The notes: a model not told the origin generated them from the letters alone. A stretch of 64,000 nt of DNA from Thalassolituus oleivorans MIL-1 (GCF_000355675.1 NC_020888.1:3083501-3147500); one strand, 5' to 3'. Shown: positions 8,743 through 18,691, numbered from the stretch's first letter. Numbers and translations are program-made.

Positions 8743-9072
8743 ATGACGACCGTCGCACTGCATCATATTTTGCTTAAAAGCCCGTTACTGGCCCAAGACA
8801 TTATTAACGAATTGGCCATTGGCGCGTCTTTTGAAGACCTCGCCAGCAATCACTCGGCATGTCCTTCAAAAAATCGTAAAGGGTTTGCTGGGCAACACGA
8901 AGTCGATCAATTACCCGAAGCCTTATATCAAGCGTTAACCGCAGCAGATGGCAGCCAAACCTACCTTGGCCCTATCGCTACACGCTATGGCTATCACATT
9001 GTAAAAGCGCCAGTACCGCCGTTAAGTGGCCGCACTCGCGTAGATGATCCAGACGCAACCGCTGCCGAATAG
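8743..9072 (+). CDS. Parvulin-type peptidyl-prolyl isomerase
   Basis: 109 aa, a single PpiC/rotamase domain with no signal peptide. Family landmarks are HHILLKSPLLAQDI (start of the domain), ASNHSACPSKNRKG, and the closing YGYHIVKAPVP. It catalyses cis-trans isomerisation of X-Pro bonds, here probably in the cytoplasm. The catalytic His residues at the domain ends and Cys of the SACPS segment are kept, as in E. coli PpiC. It stands alone, 77 bp after the PqiA-like gene. Confidence 0.9.
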   Translation: MTTVALHHILLKSPLLAQDIINELAIGASFEDLASNHSACPSKNRKGFAGQHEVDQLPEALYQALTAADGSQTYLGPIATRYGYHIVKAPVPPLSGRTRVDDPDATAAE

Positions 9073-9079
9073 CAGCGGT
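9058..9079. terminator. Hairpin at the end of the parvulin gene
   Basis: ACCGCTGC (9058-9065) and GCAGCGGT (9072-9079) form a perfect stem with a six-base loop spanning the parvulin stop codon. It lies between two convergent genes. No T-run follows, so if it ends transcription it does so inefficiently or with Rho. Confidence 0.35.
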
Positions 9080-9098
9080 GCAAAGATAGGTATTACGT

Positions 9099-10241
9099 TT
9101 AATCCCAGCTAGCGGCTTTCATTTCACCGCGAGCATGAATTAGCCCTAATTCCAAAAAGGCATCTTGATCGCGCTCATTAAGAACACTTAAACGATGCGG
9201 ATACAAATCATCCTGTAAAAAACGATGGTTATCATCACGACCAGTAAATTGCGCGTCGTAATACAGGTTTTCAATATCAGGCGTTGCCGCTTTATCACCA
9301 AGCAATACATCTGCTGCTACTTCCAACAAGCTCAGTTTGCGCGGGTTTTGTAGATCTTTCATCAAAACTTGTAGTTCATCATTGGCAGAAGCCATTGCAT
9401 TAACAAAACGCTCAACATCAGCTTTATGACTAGCGTAGTAATCCGAACGGACAACATACACATCGGCAATCACTCGACGTGCAAACATAGTAGAGATGAT
9501 CATACGCGCTCCTTCCACGGAACCTCGATCACCAGTGCCAACACGACGTCCTGACGTAATACCGTAAGCATCCGAAATAATCATAAACGAGGCATCAACA
9601 TCAGGCAGCGATAACGCCGCAACGGGCGAGTTCTCACTGGCCGTTAAATCAGGAAGCCAACGTACATTCACATCCTTCATCGACAACCCAGCCTGCCCGA
9701 GCAGGGTCGTCATAAAATCAACGTGCGGGCCATAAGCTTGAATGGCGATGGTTTTACCCTTTAACTGACCAACCGTCATAATGCCGTCTTTACTGACCAG
9801 CGTGTCACCACCGCGAGACCAAGTCAGTTGATAGATAACGATCGGTTTCGTGCGCTCATCTTTATTCAATAAATCAATCGCTTGATTGCACATGCCGACG
9901 GTACAGCGCAAATACGGTGACTCTCCGGCTAAATAATCTTCAATCTGGCGATCAAAGTTATCCTGCAGCACCAGTTCAACATCTAAACCTTGCTTAGCAA
10001 ATATACTTTTGGCTTGGGTACGCGTCGATAAACCATTAGCCAACAGCGTAATCATATCGCCGCCCCAAGTGATCATAGGGACTTTAATCGGACCCGTAGT
10101 TTTAACCGGCATAACCGGCGTGTCGATGCGGTCAACCAAAGGGGTTCGTGAAATGAAATCCGGCTCAGCGTTAGCGAATGACGCCAATAGCACACAGCCT
10201 AAGCACAGACACTGAAAAAGCATCCTAAATTGTTGTAACAC
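9099..10241 (-). CDS. Periplasmic substrate-binding protein (NMT1/TauA/NrtA-like)
   Basis: 380 aa with a Sec signal peptide ending about LLASFANA. The mature protein has the two-lobed layout of ABC substrate-binding proteins of the NMT1/SsuA group (IKVPMITWGGDMITLLANG, then LVSKDGIMTVGQLKGKTIAI and YGPHVDFMTTLLGQAGL). No permease or ATPase gene is next to it, so it is an orphan receptor: either it feeds a transporter encoded elsewhere or it senses a ligand. The ligand cannot be predicted. Its own promoter should lie in the AT-rich 10242-10376 stretch. Confidence 0.8.
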   Translation of the reverse strand: MLQQFRMLFQCLCLGCVLLASFANAEPDFISRTPLVDRIDTPVMPVKTTGPIKVPMITWGGDMITLLANGLSTRTQAKSIFAKQGLDVELVLQDNFDRQIEDYLAGESPYLRCTVGMCNQAIDLLNKDERTKPIVIYQLTWSRGGDTLVSKDGIMTVGQLKGKTIAIQAYGPHVDFMTTLLGQAGLSMKDVNVRWLPDLTASENSPVAALSLPDVDASFMIISDAYGITSGRRVGTGDRGSVEGARMIISTMFARRVIADVYVVRSDYYASHKADVERFVNAMASANDELQVLMKDLQNPRKLSLLEVAADVLLGDKAATPDIENLYYDAQFTGRDDNHRFLQDDLYPHRLSVLNERDQDAFLELGLIHARGEMKAASWD

Positions 10242-10376
10242 TTTGATTTCCTTTAAAAATAGTAGTTATAGGTATGAGATACACAGAATTGGCGACAAAG
10301 ACCAAAGTTCTAAGAAATCGATTTATTTATAACCCGATAGAATAATGATAATTGATGAGCATATCAATTTAATGGT

Positions 10377-10772
10377 TTATCGGTTGTCCTTGGACAATAC
10401 CTGAATTAAGGCCTTTGTGGCCTCACTAAATCCGTAAACTCGGTCAACAATTGTCGCCTTTCGACTAATAATTTCTACTTGATGCAACTTGGTACAAAAA
10501 AGTAGGTGTTCTTCATCAGCATCCAACTCAATATCGGAGTCAGAAACCAAGAAAACGCCCACATCATCGACCTCTTCGCGTTGCGACATCCAAGGACTGA
10601 GATCACTTAATATTTCGACAACAACGAAGGTTCGAGGAGCGGATAAGAAGTCGCGCGCAACTTCATACACAAAGTAATGCGGAGACACGCTATCCCCATG
10701 GCCAAACAGAATACAACTACTGGCGTGCGGCGAATCATCGACAACGGGAAAGTCAGATAAAAGCTTGAGCAT
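10377..10772 (-). CDS. Hypothetical acidic protein, 131 aa
   Basis: No family recognised. The product is soluble and acidic (segments VVEILSDLSPWMSQREEVDD and SDSDIELDADEEHL) with a central hydrophobic beta-like core. There is no signal peptide. It lies alone between the orphan binding protein and the peptidase gene on the same strand, with gaps that suggest separate transcription. Confidence 0.5.
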   Translation of the reverse strand: MLKLLSDFPVVDDSPHASSCILFGHGDSVSPHYFVYEVARDFLSAPRTFVVVEILSDLSPWMSQREEVDDVGVFLVSDSDIELDADEEHLLFCTKLHQVEIISRKATIVDRVYGFSEATKALIQVLSKDNR

Positions 10773-10844
10773 AACGATCTCGTTAGAAGTGCGGTCTAAT
10801 CTACTAGACTAGGTCGCACGTATCGGAAAAATAAATAAGCCCGA

Positions 10845-11912
10845 CTATAAGCGGCTCGGCATAGTGACGCCACCTAGACGACAAAGAACGGCTAAGAACG
10901 CCTCACAAGCGAACAACGAAGCACTCTCATTCATGGTGTGATACCCCGTCGTTGGAATTTGTAAGGTAGTGCCATCCACCAGCCCACCAGAGGCGGCAAT
11001 AATACGCCCCATTTCGGTACTGCCCAGTGACTTAGGTGCTAAGCCTTGCTGGCTGAGCTGCTGATTTTGATTAATGATGTACTCGTCTTTGTATTGATAA
11101 CTAACACCCAATAGATCACAGGTTGCTGCTAACTGGCTGGTCATCGACTCACTGAACTTAGCGTTAGCATCTTGATGACGAAGCACCAGCGTTTGTGCCC
11201 GTGCCGCGATTGTATCCGGGAATGGGCTAGTATCCACCACCACCAGCTGGTTAGTAGAACCACCAAAACGACGGAACCACTCCAACAAGTAACGCCAGCT
11301 ACGACCGGCCTCTTCTTGGGCGGTGAAGAAAGCAGTGCCCTGAAAGCCCAACTCAAATAAATAAACCAACATAGCAGCAGTTAAGACGTTATCGAGCTGC
11401 CCCGTTAAGCTATCGCCGTCGTTGCGCAATTGATCGCGAAAGGCAACCGGTGTTCCCGCCACTAAGTGACTCATGCCTGTAAGTTCGAAGATCAAGTTAT
11501 TACGATATGGACAAACGTAAGTACCTGAAATTTTGCCGCTACCGCGATAAGCACCAGACCAAGGCTCATAGGCGAAGACGTCAACATCGCCGAAGCGGTC
11601 AACAATCATCTTAATCAGTTCTTCTGATACCGAATTTCCGAGCAAGTCAGAACGACCACCTGAAACAAACGCTGCGTACTGAAATTCATTAGGGCCGGTA
11701 CAGACCAACCCATGACGGTCGATGTGCGCTGAAAACATCATTGAAAAAGGGTCGTTGCCTTGAGCAACGAGTACCCCTTCGTACCAGGTAACATTAGCTC
11801 CACGTTCTTCCAGCTCACGCTGCAATACGCGGAAAAAAGAATGCTCTGCGCCAACCACCGACGGGCTACGCACTAAGCTTTTAAGAATGTCTTGGAAAGC
11901 GTTACCTAGCAC
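10845..11912 (-). CDS. M42-type aminopeptidase/endoglucanase-like metallopeptidase
   Basis: 355 aa with the co-catalytic zinc ligand pattern of the M42/MH clan: HIDRHGL (about 82-88), QLDNVLTA (about 191-198), the catalytic pair AQEEAG (about 217-222), VVDTSP (about 246-251) and the closing GYHTMNE (about 329-335). Such enzymes are cytoplasmic dinuclear-metal aminopeptidases acting on short peptides. No signal peptide is present. The sequence is divergent from classical FrvX/PepA-type proteins, so the substrate is uncertain. Confidence 0.75.
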   Translation of the reverse strand: MLGNAFQDILKSLVRSPSVVGAEHSFFRVLQRELEERGANVTWYEGVLVAQGNDPFSMMFSAHIDRHGLVCTGPNEFQYAAFVSGGRSDLLGNSVSEELIKMIVDRFGDVDVFAYEPWSGAYRGSGKISGTYVCPYRNNLIFELTGMSHLVAGTPVAFRDQLRNDGDSLTGQLDNVLTAAMLVYLFELGFQGTAFFTAQEEAGRSWRYLLEWFRRFGGSTNQLVVVDTSPFPDTIAARAQTLVLRHQDANAKFSESMTSQLAATCDLLGVSYQYKDEYIINQNQQLSQQGLAPKSLGSTEMGRIIAASGGLVDGTTLQIPTTGYHTMNESASLFACEAFLAVLCRLGGVTMPSRL

Positions 11913-11944
11913 TACAATCTCCTACTACCAAAAAGAGCGGAGAT

Positions 11945-12124
11945 TTAGCGTGCCTCCGGCTCATCGAAATAATCTATATCCATACCTAAAAACTCGCGAA
12001 TGCGGGCTTGCTCAAGTATGCGTTCAGCGCGACGACGCTTTTTATCGTAATCAGCACTTTTACCTGAAGGTTTACGCGAAGGCGCTTCATCTTCGTATTC
12101 ATCATGTTCTACAGGCAGAGTCAT
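11945..12124 (-). CDS. Small charged protein, 59 aa (PA3496-like)
   Basis: A short ORF that begins MTLPVEHDEYEDEAPSRK and ends EFLGMDIDYFDEPEAR. The middle is a basic helix (DKKRRRAERILEQARIRE). This layout, acidic start, KRR-rich helix and acidic aromatic end, resembles the short PA3496-type putative envelope-integrity proteins of pseudomonads, from memory of that family. It starts 33 bp before the peptidase start on the same strand, so the two may be co-transcribed. The function is unknown. Confidence 0.6.
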   Translation of the reverse strand: MTLPVEHDEYEDEAPSRKPSGKSADYDKKRRRAERILEQARIREFLGMDIDYFDEPEAR

Positions 12125-12274
12125 CGTACACCCCCACGGGCTTTCCCACTAATTGAAACGCGCGCATAGTTTCATTGCTGATTTCTGCGGTAAATCGAAA
12201 AAATCTTATCTTGTAGATCAAAAAAATTGTATCTACATACTCGCATCCACATCAAACTTGAGTACAATGGCGTC

Positions 12275-12450
12275 CTCTCTTGGGGGAGTAATCTGCCGCT
12301 ACCTTATTCGCGGTGTTTGCATCAACATAATTGAGCCTCATGCTCATGGTGTAGACGTTCTGTAAAAGAATTGATGAGACCTAAGACAAATACTCGATTT
12401 CAGGGCGACATCGAGCTGTTTGTCTTTGGTTTAAAGTCGCCCGAGGTATC
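12275..12450 (+). promoter_or_regulatory. yybP-ykoY manganese riboswitch with expression platform
   Basis: The leader of the GDT1-type gene has the two conserved aptamer loops: TTGGGGGAGTA (12280-12290) and TGATGAGACC (12372-12381). Its closing stem P1 is TCTTGGG (12278-12284) paired with CCTAAGA (12380-12386), and an internal CATCAACATA (12321-12330) resembles the known mid-aptamer segment. Downstream, CCTAAGACAAA (12380-12390) can instead pair with TTTGTCTTTGG (12419-12429), which is mutually exclusive with P1. GGGCGAC (12403-12409) can pair with GTCGCCC (12436-12442) next to the GAGG ribosome site at 12444. Mn2+ binding is therefore expected to switch translation or termination. Identification rests on motif recall and gene context. 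Confidence 0.85.
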
Positions 12451-12453
12451 CCA

Positions 12454-13062
12454 ATGTCAGATCTAATCAACACCCTAGCCGAGCACTCTGCTTCGCCGTT
12501 TTTAACCTCTACACTGGCCGTTGCTGTCGCTGAAATAGGTGACAAAACACAACTCCTCTCATTATTACTGATTACCCGCTTTCGCAACCGTTGGGCTATT
12601 ATCGCTGGTATCTTACTCGCCACAGTGATCAATCATGGCCTATCGGCTTGGGGCGGAGACTGGCTCGGTAGCCGAATTAATGATTGGCTTAGCAATGGCA
12701 CTGGCGAACTCATTCTTGGCATCAGCTTTCTACTAATGGCTATCTGGGTGCTGATCCCTGATAAAGCCGACGACGATGAAGACGACCTATCACGCTGGGG
12801 CGCATTTGCCGCAACCACAGTGTTATTTTTTATCGCTGAAATTGGTGATAAAACACAAATTGCTACCGTACTGCTCGCGGCAGAATTTCAATCTATGTGG
12901 TGGGTAACCGCAGGAACAACATTGGGCATGTTGATTGCCAACGTACCCGTCGTCATATGGGGAAATCACTTGATGCAGCGAATGCCTCTTAATGCCGCTC
13001 GCTACATTACCAGTGCCGTATTCCTAGCACTGGCACTTTGGAGTCTTCTTTCTGCTATCTGA
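12454..13062 (+). CDS. GDT1/TMEM165 (UPF0016) family Mn2+/Ca2+ exporter
   Basis: 202 aa with six hydrophobic segments arranged as two repeats. Each repeat carries the family's metal-coordinating signature: AEIGDKTQLLS (about 27-37) and AEIGDKTQIAT (about 129-139). The acidic linker DKADDDEDD (about 108-116) separates the halves. Bacterial members such as MneA export manganese across the inner membrane. The yybP-ykoY element in the leader agrees with Mn2+ as inducer and substrate. It is transcribed alone. Confidence 0.92.
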   Translation: MSDLINTLAEHSASPFLTSTLAVAVAEIGDKTQLLSLLLITRFRNRWAIIAGILLATVINHGLSAWGGDWLGSRINDWLSNGTGELILGISFLLMAIWVLIPDKADDDEDDLSRWGAFAATTVLFFIAEIGDKTQIATVLLAAEFQSMWWVTAGTTLGMLIANVPVVIWGNHLMQRMPLNAARYITSAVFLALALWSLLSAI

Positions 13063-13132
13063 CCATAAATAAGTGCACTGATAACCATCAATTTTTTTTG
13101 CTGTACCTAGCACGGGGTTTCCCTGAAAGTCC

Positions 13133-13164
13133 GCTCCCTTCCGCAAAATCGGAAGGGCGATTTT
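13133..13164 (+). terminator. Intrinsic terminator-like hairpin
   Basis: CCCTTCCG (13136-13143) and CGGAAGGG (13150-13157) form an 8-bp stem with loop CAAAAT, followed by CGATTTTC. It lies 74 bp after the exporter gene and 23 bp before the oxygenase start, so it can separate the two transcripts. The T-run is short. Confidence 0.5.
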
Positions 13165-13186
13165 CAGTTTGATTTCAGGAGTACCC

Positions 13187-13840
13187 GTGCATTCATTTGA
13201 TTCATTTTTCGAGCCGCCATTTGAACGGATCGCGGAAGATCTGTCGCATCGTGGCTATGCTGTTATTGACTGCGCGCTCCCCGACAATATGACCTTGCAG
13301 CTGGCGCAACGCTTACTGCAACTGATTCGTCAAGACGACGACAGTCTGCAAGCAGCTGGCATAGGAAGAGGGGATCAACACGCCCAGAACCGTTTTGTAC
13401 GCCAAGATAAAATCCGCTGGTTAGAGCAGGCAGACGAAGCTGAGAAGGCGTGGCTCGATTACATGAGTGAATTGCGAGCTTATCTCAATCGTCGACTATT
13501 TCTCGGACTATTTTCTTATGAAAGCCATTTCGCTCACTACCGACCTGGCGCCTTCTACAAGAAACACTTAGATGCTTTTCGTGGCCAAGCAAATCGCGTA
13601 TTGAGTACAGTTCTGTACCTCAACAATCACTGGCAAGCCAGCGATGGTGGGGAATTGCTGATATACAACGAAGACAATCAACTTATCGAAACCGTCATTC
13701 CCGCTTATGGGCGTTTAGTGGTGTTTTTGAGTGAAGAATTTCCCCATGAAGTAAAACCTGCCCAACGCGATCGCTACAGTATTGCGGGATGGTTCAGGGT
13801 CAACACCAGCAACAACGATAAAGTCGATCCTCCACGCTAA
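13187..13840 (+). CDS. 2-oxoglutarate/Fe(II)-dependent oxygenase (P4H type)
   Basis: 217 aa from a GTG start that has AGGAG (13177-13181) five bases upstream; a TTG 18 bp earlier would put that site inside the gene. The double-stranded beta-helix core has AHYRPGAFYKKHLDAF, where His and Asp (HxD) bind iron, then LYLNNHW, GGELLIY, the distal iron ligand in FPHEV, and the 2OG-binding Arg in RYSIAGWFR. It is a cytoplasmic hydroxylase related to YbiX-like and prolyl-4-hydroxylase proteins. The substrate is unknown; ribosomal-protein or EF-Tu hydroxylation is a possibility, not a claim. Confidence 0.85.
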   Translation: MHSFDSFFEPPFERIAEDLSHRGYAVIDCALPDNMTLQLAQRLLQLIRQDDDSLQAAGIGRGDQHAQNRFVRQDKIRWLEQADEAEKAWLDYMSELRAYLNRRLFLGLFSYESHFAHYRPGAFYKKHLDAFRGQANRVLSTVLYLNNHWQASDGGELLIYNEDNQLIETVIPAYGRLVVFLSEEFPHEVKPAQRDRYSIAGWFRVNTSNNDKVDPPR

Positions 13841-13942
13841 ACGAAAGCAGACCATAGCTCCAAGTAGCAAGAGACTGGCCTGCTTGTCGCTATTGAAATG
13901 TCGTCTATGCTAAAGAGACATCTGAAATACCGGAGTCTCACA

Positions 13943-15571
13943 ATGAATTGGTCGAACTTAAGCTTGGCGCACAAACTGCGCCTACCAATCGCCCTAGTAG
14001 GTTTTATTTTATTAGCGCTTTCGATCGTACAAATATCGGCTCTGAACACTATCAGTACTGATTCTGATCACATCGAAAACACCTACATTCCAGCGATCAA
14101 CCTCACTCTGAATGCCGACCGCGATTTATATCAGGCGCAGATTGCCGAACGCTCTATCGCACTAGGCATTCACACAAAAAATTTCATAGATATGCACAGC
14201 GCCAACCTCAATCAAGTCCAAGATCGCATTAATAAAGTACGAGGTTTGGATATCCCAGTAGAGATCCAACAACAAGCGGACAAATTTTTAGCGGCTTACA
14301 GTGCGTGGCGACCAAAATCAGAAAAGCTAGTAGCGCAAACAACGAATGGCCAACTTAGCCAGAGTGATGCAACTGAAATGAGCACTAATGCTTTAGATAA
14401 AGAATTTGAAAGCATGCGTGATCAGCTGGATGCCCTCGGCGAAATGATTGCCGCTGCCGCTGAATCTTTGCATGCAGATAATATGGCGGTGAAAGACAGC
14501 AGTTTATCCGTTATTTTAACCTTGGTCGTAATTGCTATAGGTGTAACCTTATTTATTGCCGTCGTCGTACCTAAATTAATCATCCGCCCAATCAATAATC
14601 TTACCCGAGTATTAGAGAGCCTTGCCGACGGTCGTGGCGACTTGACTGCCCGACTTCCTACTACTGGTGATGATGAAGTTGGCCGTATGGCAAAAAGCTT
14701 TAATCGCTTTTTAGATCGTATGCAGACGCTTGTACGTAATATCCAGCTTATCGTCGAAGACGTGCGGGCATCCAGTGCTGAGTTAAAATCAGGTGCAGAT
14801 GAAAGTCAGGCGCTGAGCAAGCAATATGCAGAATCGATGGATATGGTTGCCAATGCTAACCGCGAAATGGCCGAAGCCATTGAAGAGGTTGCTCGCACCA
14901 CAGTAGAAGTTTCCGAAGAAGCTAAAGATTCCGATACAACCGCCAAAGCCGTAGCGAATCAATTTCGCAGTGCAGTAACCGATATCATGGCGCTTGCTGG
15001 AAGCGTAAACGACGCATCGATCGTCATCAAAGATTTAGAAAAAGAAACCGTAAATATTGCATCAGTATTAGATGTAATTAAAGGTATTGCCGAACAAACC
15101 AACTTGCTAGCACTGAATGCGGCCATTGAGGCCGCTCGCGCCGGTGAACAAGGCCGCGGATTTGCGGTGGTTGCCGATGAAGTGCGCACACTCGCTGGGA
15201 AAACGCAAAAATCCACCGGTGATATTAATACCATGATTGATAAATTGCAGTCTGGGGTTGATCGCGCGGTGAACTCAATGAAAGGTGGCGAAGAAAAAGC
15301 AGAAGGTACAGTAACCAGCGCACGCGAATCGGAAGAGCAAGTGAAGCAAATATCAGCCTCATTGATTCGCATCACTGATCGTATTCTGCGTGTGGCTTCT
15401 GCTATCGAAGAACAAACCTCCGTCATCAACGAGATTAACGGTAATTTATCCAACGCTCGCGATCTGAGTAAAACAGGCCAAGCCAGTGCTGAAAAAATTA
15501 CCGTGTCAGTTGGCATACTTAATAAACGAGCTGAAGATATCAACTCGCAAATTAGTAACTACACCTTTTAA
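13943..15571 (+). CDS. Methyl-accepting chemotaxis protein
   Basis: 542 aa from the ATG at 13943, which has CGGAG upstream; an earlier in-frame ATG at 13898 lacks one. Order: transmembrane helix (about 14-34), periplasmic four-helix-bundle sensor (about 35-185), second transmembrane helix (about 187-209), HAMP domain (about 211-263), then the long cytoplasmic coiled coil with the invariant hairpin tip [20 protein letters not shown] (about 386-405). It signals to CheA/CheW, which are not in this window. The ligand is unknown. No C-terminal CheR-binding pentapeptide is seen. Confidence 0.95.
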   Translation: MNWSNLSLAHKLRLPIALVGFILLALSIVQISALNTISTDSDHIENTYIPAINLTLNADRDLYQAQIAERSIALGIHTKNFIDMHSANLNQVQDRINKVRGLDIPVEIQQQADKFLAAYSAWRPKSEKLVAQTTNGQLSQSDATEMSTNALDKEFESMRDQLDALGEMIAAAAESLHADNMAVKDSSLSVILTLVVIAIGVTLFIAVVVPKLIIRPINNLTRVLESLADGRGDLTARLPTTGDDEVGRMAKSFNRFLDRMQTLVRNIQLIVEDVRASSAELKSGADESQALSKQYAESMDMVANANREMAEAIEEVARTTVEVSEEAKDSDTTAKAVANQFRSAVTDIMALAGSVNDASIVIKDLEKETVNIASVLDVIKGIAEQTNLLALNAAIEAARAGEQGRGFAVVADEVRTLAGKTQKSTGDINTMIDKLQSGVDRAVNSMKGGEEKAEGTVTSARESEEQVKQISASLIRITDRILRVASAIEEQTSVINEINGNLSNARDLSKTGQASAEKITVSVGILNKRAEDINSQISNYTF

Positions 15572-15574
15572 CGA

Positions 15575-18500
15575 TTAAATTTGCCGACGTCGCCACAAGA
15601 AATACAGTGCGGGCAGCAATACCAAAGTTAAAATCAAAGCACTCGCCGTTCCTCCAACCATAGGAGCGGCGATTCGGCTCATCACTTCTGATCCTGTTCC
15701 GCTACCCAACATCACGGGTAATAAACCAATCGCAATTGTCAGTACAGTCATCGCCACCGGTCGTAGACGCTGCCCTGCCCCGGTCAGTACCGCCTGTCGC
15801 AATTGCGTTTCTGTTATTGGTTCGTCATTGGTCTTTAGTGCATCCCATGCTTGATTTAAATACATCAGCATAATAACGCCGATCTCCACCGCTACCCCAG
15901 CTAAGGCGATAAAGCCAACCCCCACCGCTACCGACAAATTAAAATCCAATGCCCACAGCAACCAAAGGCTACCGGTTAATGCCAACGGCAAAGTTAATAA
16001 AATAAGCGCAACTTCGGTTAAGCTACCAAATGCCATAAATAATAAGATGGCGATAATCGAAATGGTCAATGGCACAACATAGCTGAGTTTTTCTTGCGCA
16101 CGCTGCATATATTCATACTGTCCTGCCCATTTTAACGAATAGCCCGCGGGTAATATCACGCCACCATCAGCAAGCGCTTGTCGCACTCGTGTTTGCGCAC
16201 TAGCAACGTAGCTACCGACATCGACGCCGTCGAGATCAATAAACACCCAACCAATCACCTGAGCATTCTCGCTTTTAATCACCGCCGGTCCTGCATCAAT
16301 TTCGATATCAGCCAATGCCCCTAATGTGACTAACTGACCCGTCGGAGCGACAAAATACAAGTCGCGTAGCGCCTGTGGCGAATCACGAAATGCCTGCGGG
16401 AAACGCACATTAATACTATAACGTTCAACACCCATAATGGTTTCACTAATGGAGCGCCCACCAACGGTTGTCGCAATAACATCTTGCACATCGGCGACTG
16501 TCATTCCATAACGTGCCGCATCACCGCGACGAATATCCACGGTTAAGTAACGCCCCGATGAAGGACGCTCAGCATAGACCGATGCCGTTCCTTCAACGCC
16601 ACCGAGTACCTCTTCAAGCTGCGCCCCTATTTTTTGAATCTCATTGAGGCTCGGCCCCGATATACGCACACCCACTGGGGTTTTAATCCCCGTTGCGAGC
16701 ATATCAATACGCGTACGAATCGGCTGTACCCAAGCATTACTTAAACCCGGAAATTGAATTAATTGCTCTAATTCGCGGCGCAATGATTCAGGCGTCATTC
16801 CCTCTCGCCATTGATCCCGTGGTTTTAATTGAATAAAACTTTCAACCATAGTCAAGGGTGCTGGATCAGTAGCCGTTTCCGCGCGACCTATCTTTCCCAA
16901 TACCGTTTCGACTTCCGGCAAGGTACGAATCAATTGATCGGTTTTTTGCAATATTTCCCGCGCCTCACCTACCGAAATCCCCGGATAGGTGGTTGGCATA
17001 TACATAAGATCGCCTTCATCCAAGGGCGGTATAAATTCTGTACCTAACTGAGTTAATGGCCACCATGCCGTTGCTGCTAGCAACACACAACCGAAAACGA
17101 TACGGCGAGGAAAACGTAAAACCCAGCGTAGTAACGGTTGATAAATTGCGACTAACCCTCGATTTATTGGATTTTCTTGTTCTGAGCGAATATGGCCACG
17201 AACAAAATACCCCAGCAACACTGGCACTAGCGTAATCGCAAGAATTGCGGCAGCACCCATGGCGTATGTTTTAGTAAACGCCAATGGAGCGAACATGCGC
17301 CCTTCTTGGGCTTCTAAAGCAAAAACCGGTATAAAACTCAGAGTGATAATTAATAAGCTAAAGAATAACGGCGGTCCTACTTCTTGCGCCGACTGCACAA
17401 CAATCTGCCAGCGATCCGCCTTATCATCACTTTTCTCTAAATGTTTATGTAGGTTTTCGATCATCACAATAGCACCATCGACCATAGCACCAATGGCAAT
17501 CGCAATACCCCCTAGAGACATAATATTGGCATTGATTCCCTGCCATTTCATGACGATAAATGCCGCCAAAATAGCCACAGGCAAACTCAGCACAACCACC
17601 ATGACAGAACGCAAATGAAATAAAAATAAAGCGCAGACCAAGGCAACGACGACAAATTCCTCTCCTAGTTTTTGCCATAAATTATCCACCGCTTTGCCAA
17701 TTAGCCGCGTACGATCGTAAACCGGTACAATTTCAACGCCAGCAGGTAACGAGGGTTTAATTGCGGTTAATCGTTGTTTGATCGCTTCAATAGTGGCCTG
17801 CGCATTTTCACCAAAACGCATAACGACAATTCCGGCAGCGACCTCACCAAGACCATCCAGCTCGGCAATGCCACGGCGAGGCGCTGGCCCTTGCTGTACA
17901 CGAGCGACATCTTTAAGGAATCGTGGTGAACCATCCACTCGTACACCTAAAGGCACCTCCAGTAGATCAGCTTCTGAGCGAATCAATCCGGTTGCGCGAA
18001 TCATGTATTCGGCTTCGGCCTGCTCAATGACTGATGCACCAATTTCACGATTAGAACGCTGAATCGCAGTCACTAAATGACTGATTGGTATTTGCTCTGC
18101 GGCTAGCGCAATAGGATCGACGAACACTTGGTATTGCCGCACCATGCCACCCAACGACGCAACTTCGGACACACCCTGCACTGCTTGCAATTCATAGCGC
18201 AGAAAATTGTCTTGTAAACTGCGTAAATCGGCTGACGAATGCTGGCCTGTAGGATCCGTTAACGCATAAATATAAACCCAACCGACACCCGTTGCGTCTG
18301 GGCCTAACTGTGGCTGTACACCCGCTGGTAGAACACCACTCAACTGACTTAAATATTCTAAGACGCGGCTGCGCGCCCAATACAAATCGGTAGAGTCATC
18401 GAATAAAACATAAACGTATGAATCGCCGTAAAACGAAAAACCGCGCACGGCATGTGCGCCCGGTACCGACATAAGCGCGGAAGTTAAAGGATAGGTGACC

Positions 18501-18691
18501 TGTTCCTGCACGACTTCCGGTGCTTGCCCAGGAAAGCGCGTTTTAATTATGACCTGTACATCGGATAAATCAGGAATGGCATCTACCGGCGTGCGCTGTA
18601 ATGAATACTGCCCAATCGCTATCAGCATGGCGGTTAAAATTAATACCATAATGCGGTTTCTAACTGACCAAGCGATAATGTGACTAATCAT
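15575..18691 (-). CDS. cusA: Cu(I)/Ag(I) efflux RND transporter, inner-membrane pump
   Basis: 1038 aa with the RND layout of two six-helix blocks and two large periplasmic loops. The helix-4 charged motif GGIAIAIGAMVDGAIVMIEN is that of the heavy-metal (HME) subgroup. The three methionines that bind Cu/Ag in E. coli CusA are conserved in context: PAPLTMVE, RIDMLATGIK and ARYGMTVADV. The pump takes metal from the periplasm or adaptor and expels it through the outer-membrane channel using proton flow. It overlaps cusB by 8 bp and is the last gene of the cluster, 3 bp from the convergent chemoreceptor gene. Confidence 0.95.
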   Translation of the reverse strand: MISHIIAWSVRNRIMVLILTAMLIAIGQYSLQRTPVDAIPDLSDVQVIIKTRFPGQAPEVVQEQVTYPLTSALMSVPGAHAVRGFSFYGDSYVYVLFDDSTDLYWARSRVLEYLSQLSGVLPAGVQPQLGPDATGVGWVYIYALTDPTGQHSSADLRSLQDNFLRYELQAVQGVSEVASLGGMVRQYQVFVDPIALAAEQIPISHLVTAIQRSNREIGASVIEQAEAEYMIRATGLIRSEADLLEVPLGVRVDGSPRFLKDVARVQQGPAPRRGIAELDGLGEVAAGIVVMRFGENAQATIEAIKQRLTAIKPSLPAGVEIVPVYDRTRLIGKAVDNLWQKLGEEFVVVALVCALFLFHLRSVMVVVLSLPVAILAAFIVMKWQGINANIMSLGGIAIAIGAMVDGAIVMIENLHKHLEKSDDKADRWQIVVQSAQEVGPPLFFSLLIITLSFIPVFALEAQEGRMFAPLAFTKTYAMGAAAILAITLVPVLLGYFVRGHIRSEQENPINRGLVAIYQPLLRWVLRFPRRIVFGCVLLAATAWWPLTQLGTEFIPPLDEGDLMYMPTTYPGISVGEAREILQKTDQLIRTLPEVETVLGKIGRAETATDPAPLTMVESFIQLKPRDQWREGMTPESLRRELEQLIQFPGLSNAWVQPIRTRIDMLATGIKTPVGVRISGPSLNEIQKIGAQLEEVLGGVEGTASVYAERPSSGRYLTVDIRRGDAARYGMTVADVQDVIATTVGGRSISETIMGVERYSINVRFPQAFRDSPQALRDLYFVAPTGQLVTLGALADIEIDAGPAVIKSENAQVIGWVFIDLDGVDVGSYVASAQTRVRQALADGGVILPAGYSLKWAGQYEYMQRAQEKLSYVVPLTISIIAILLFMAFGSLTEVALILLTLPLALTGSLWLLWALDFNLSVAVGVGFIALAGVAVEIGVIMLMYLNQAWDALKTNDEPITETQLRQAVLTGAGQRLRPVAMTVLTIAIGLLPVMLGSGTGSEVMSRIAAPMVGGTASALILTLVLLPALYFLWRRRQI

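Noticed and set aside
12153..12365. 70-aa plus-strand ORF before the GDT1-type gene
   Set aside because: It covers the riboswitch aptamer, has no ribosome site and no protein-like pattern; the conserved RNA loops explain the sequence.
14959..15543. 194-aa minus-strand ORF inside the chemoreceptor gene
   Set aside because: Antisense shadow of the highly conserved signalling domain; Ser/Ala/Arg-rich composition typical of reverse translation.
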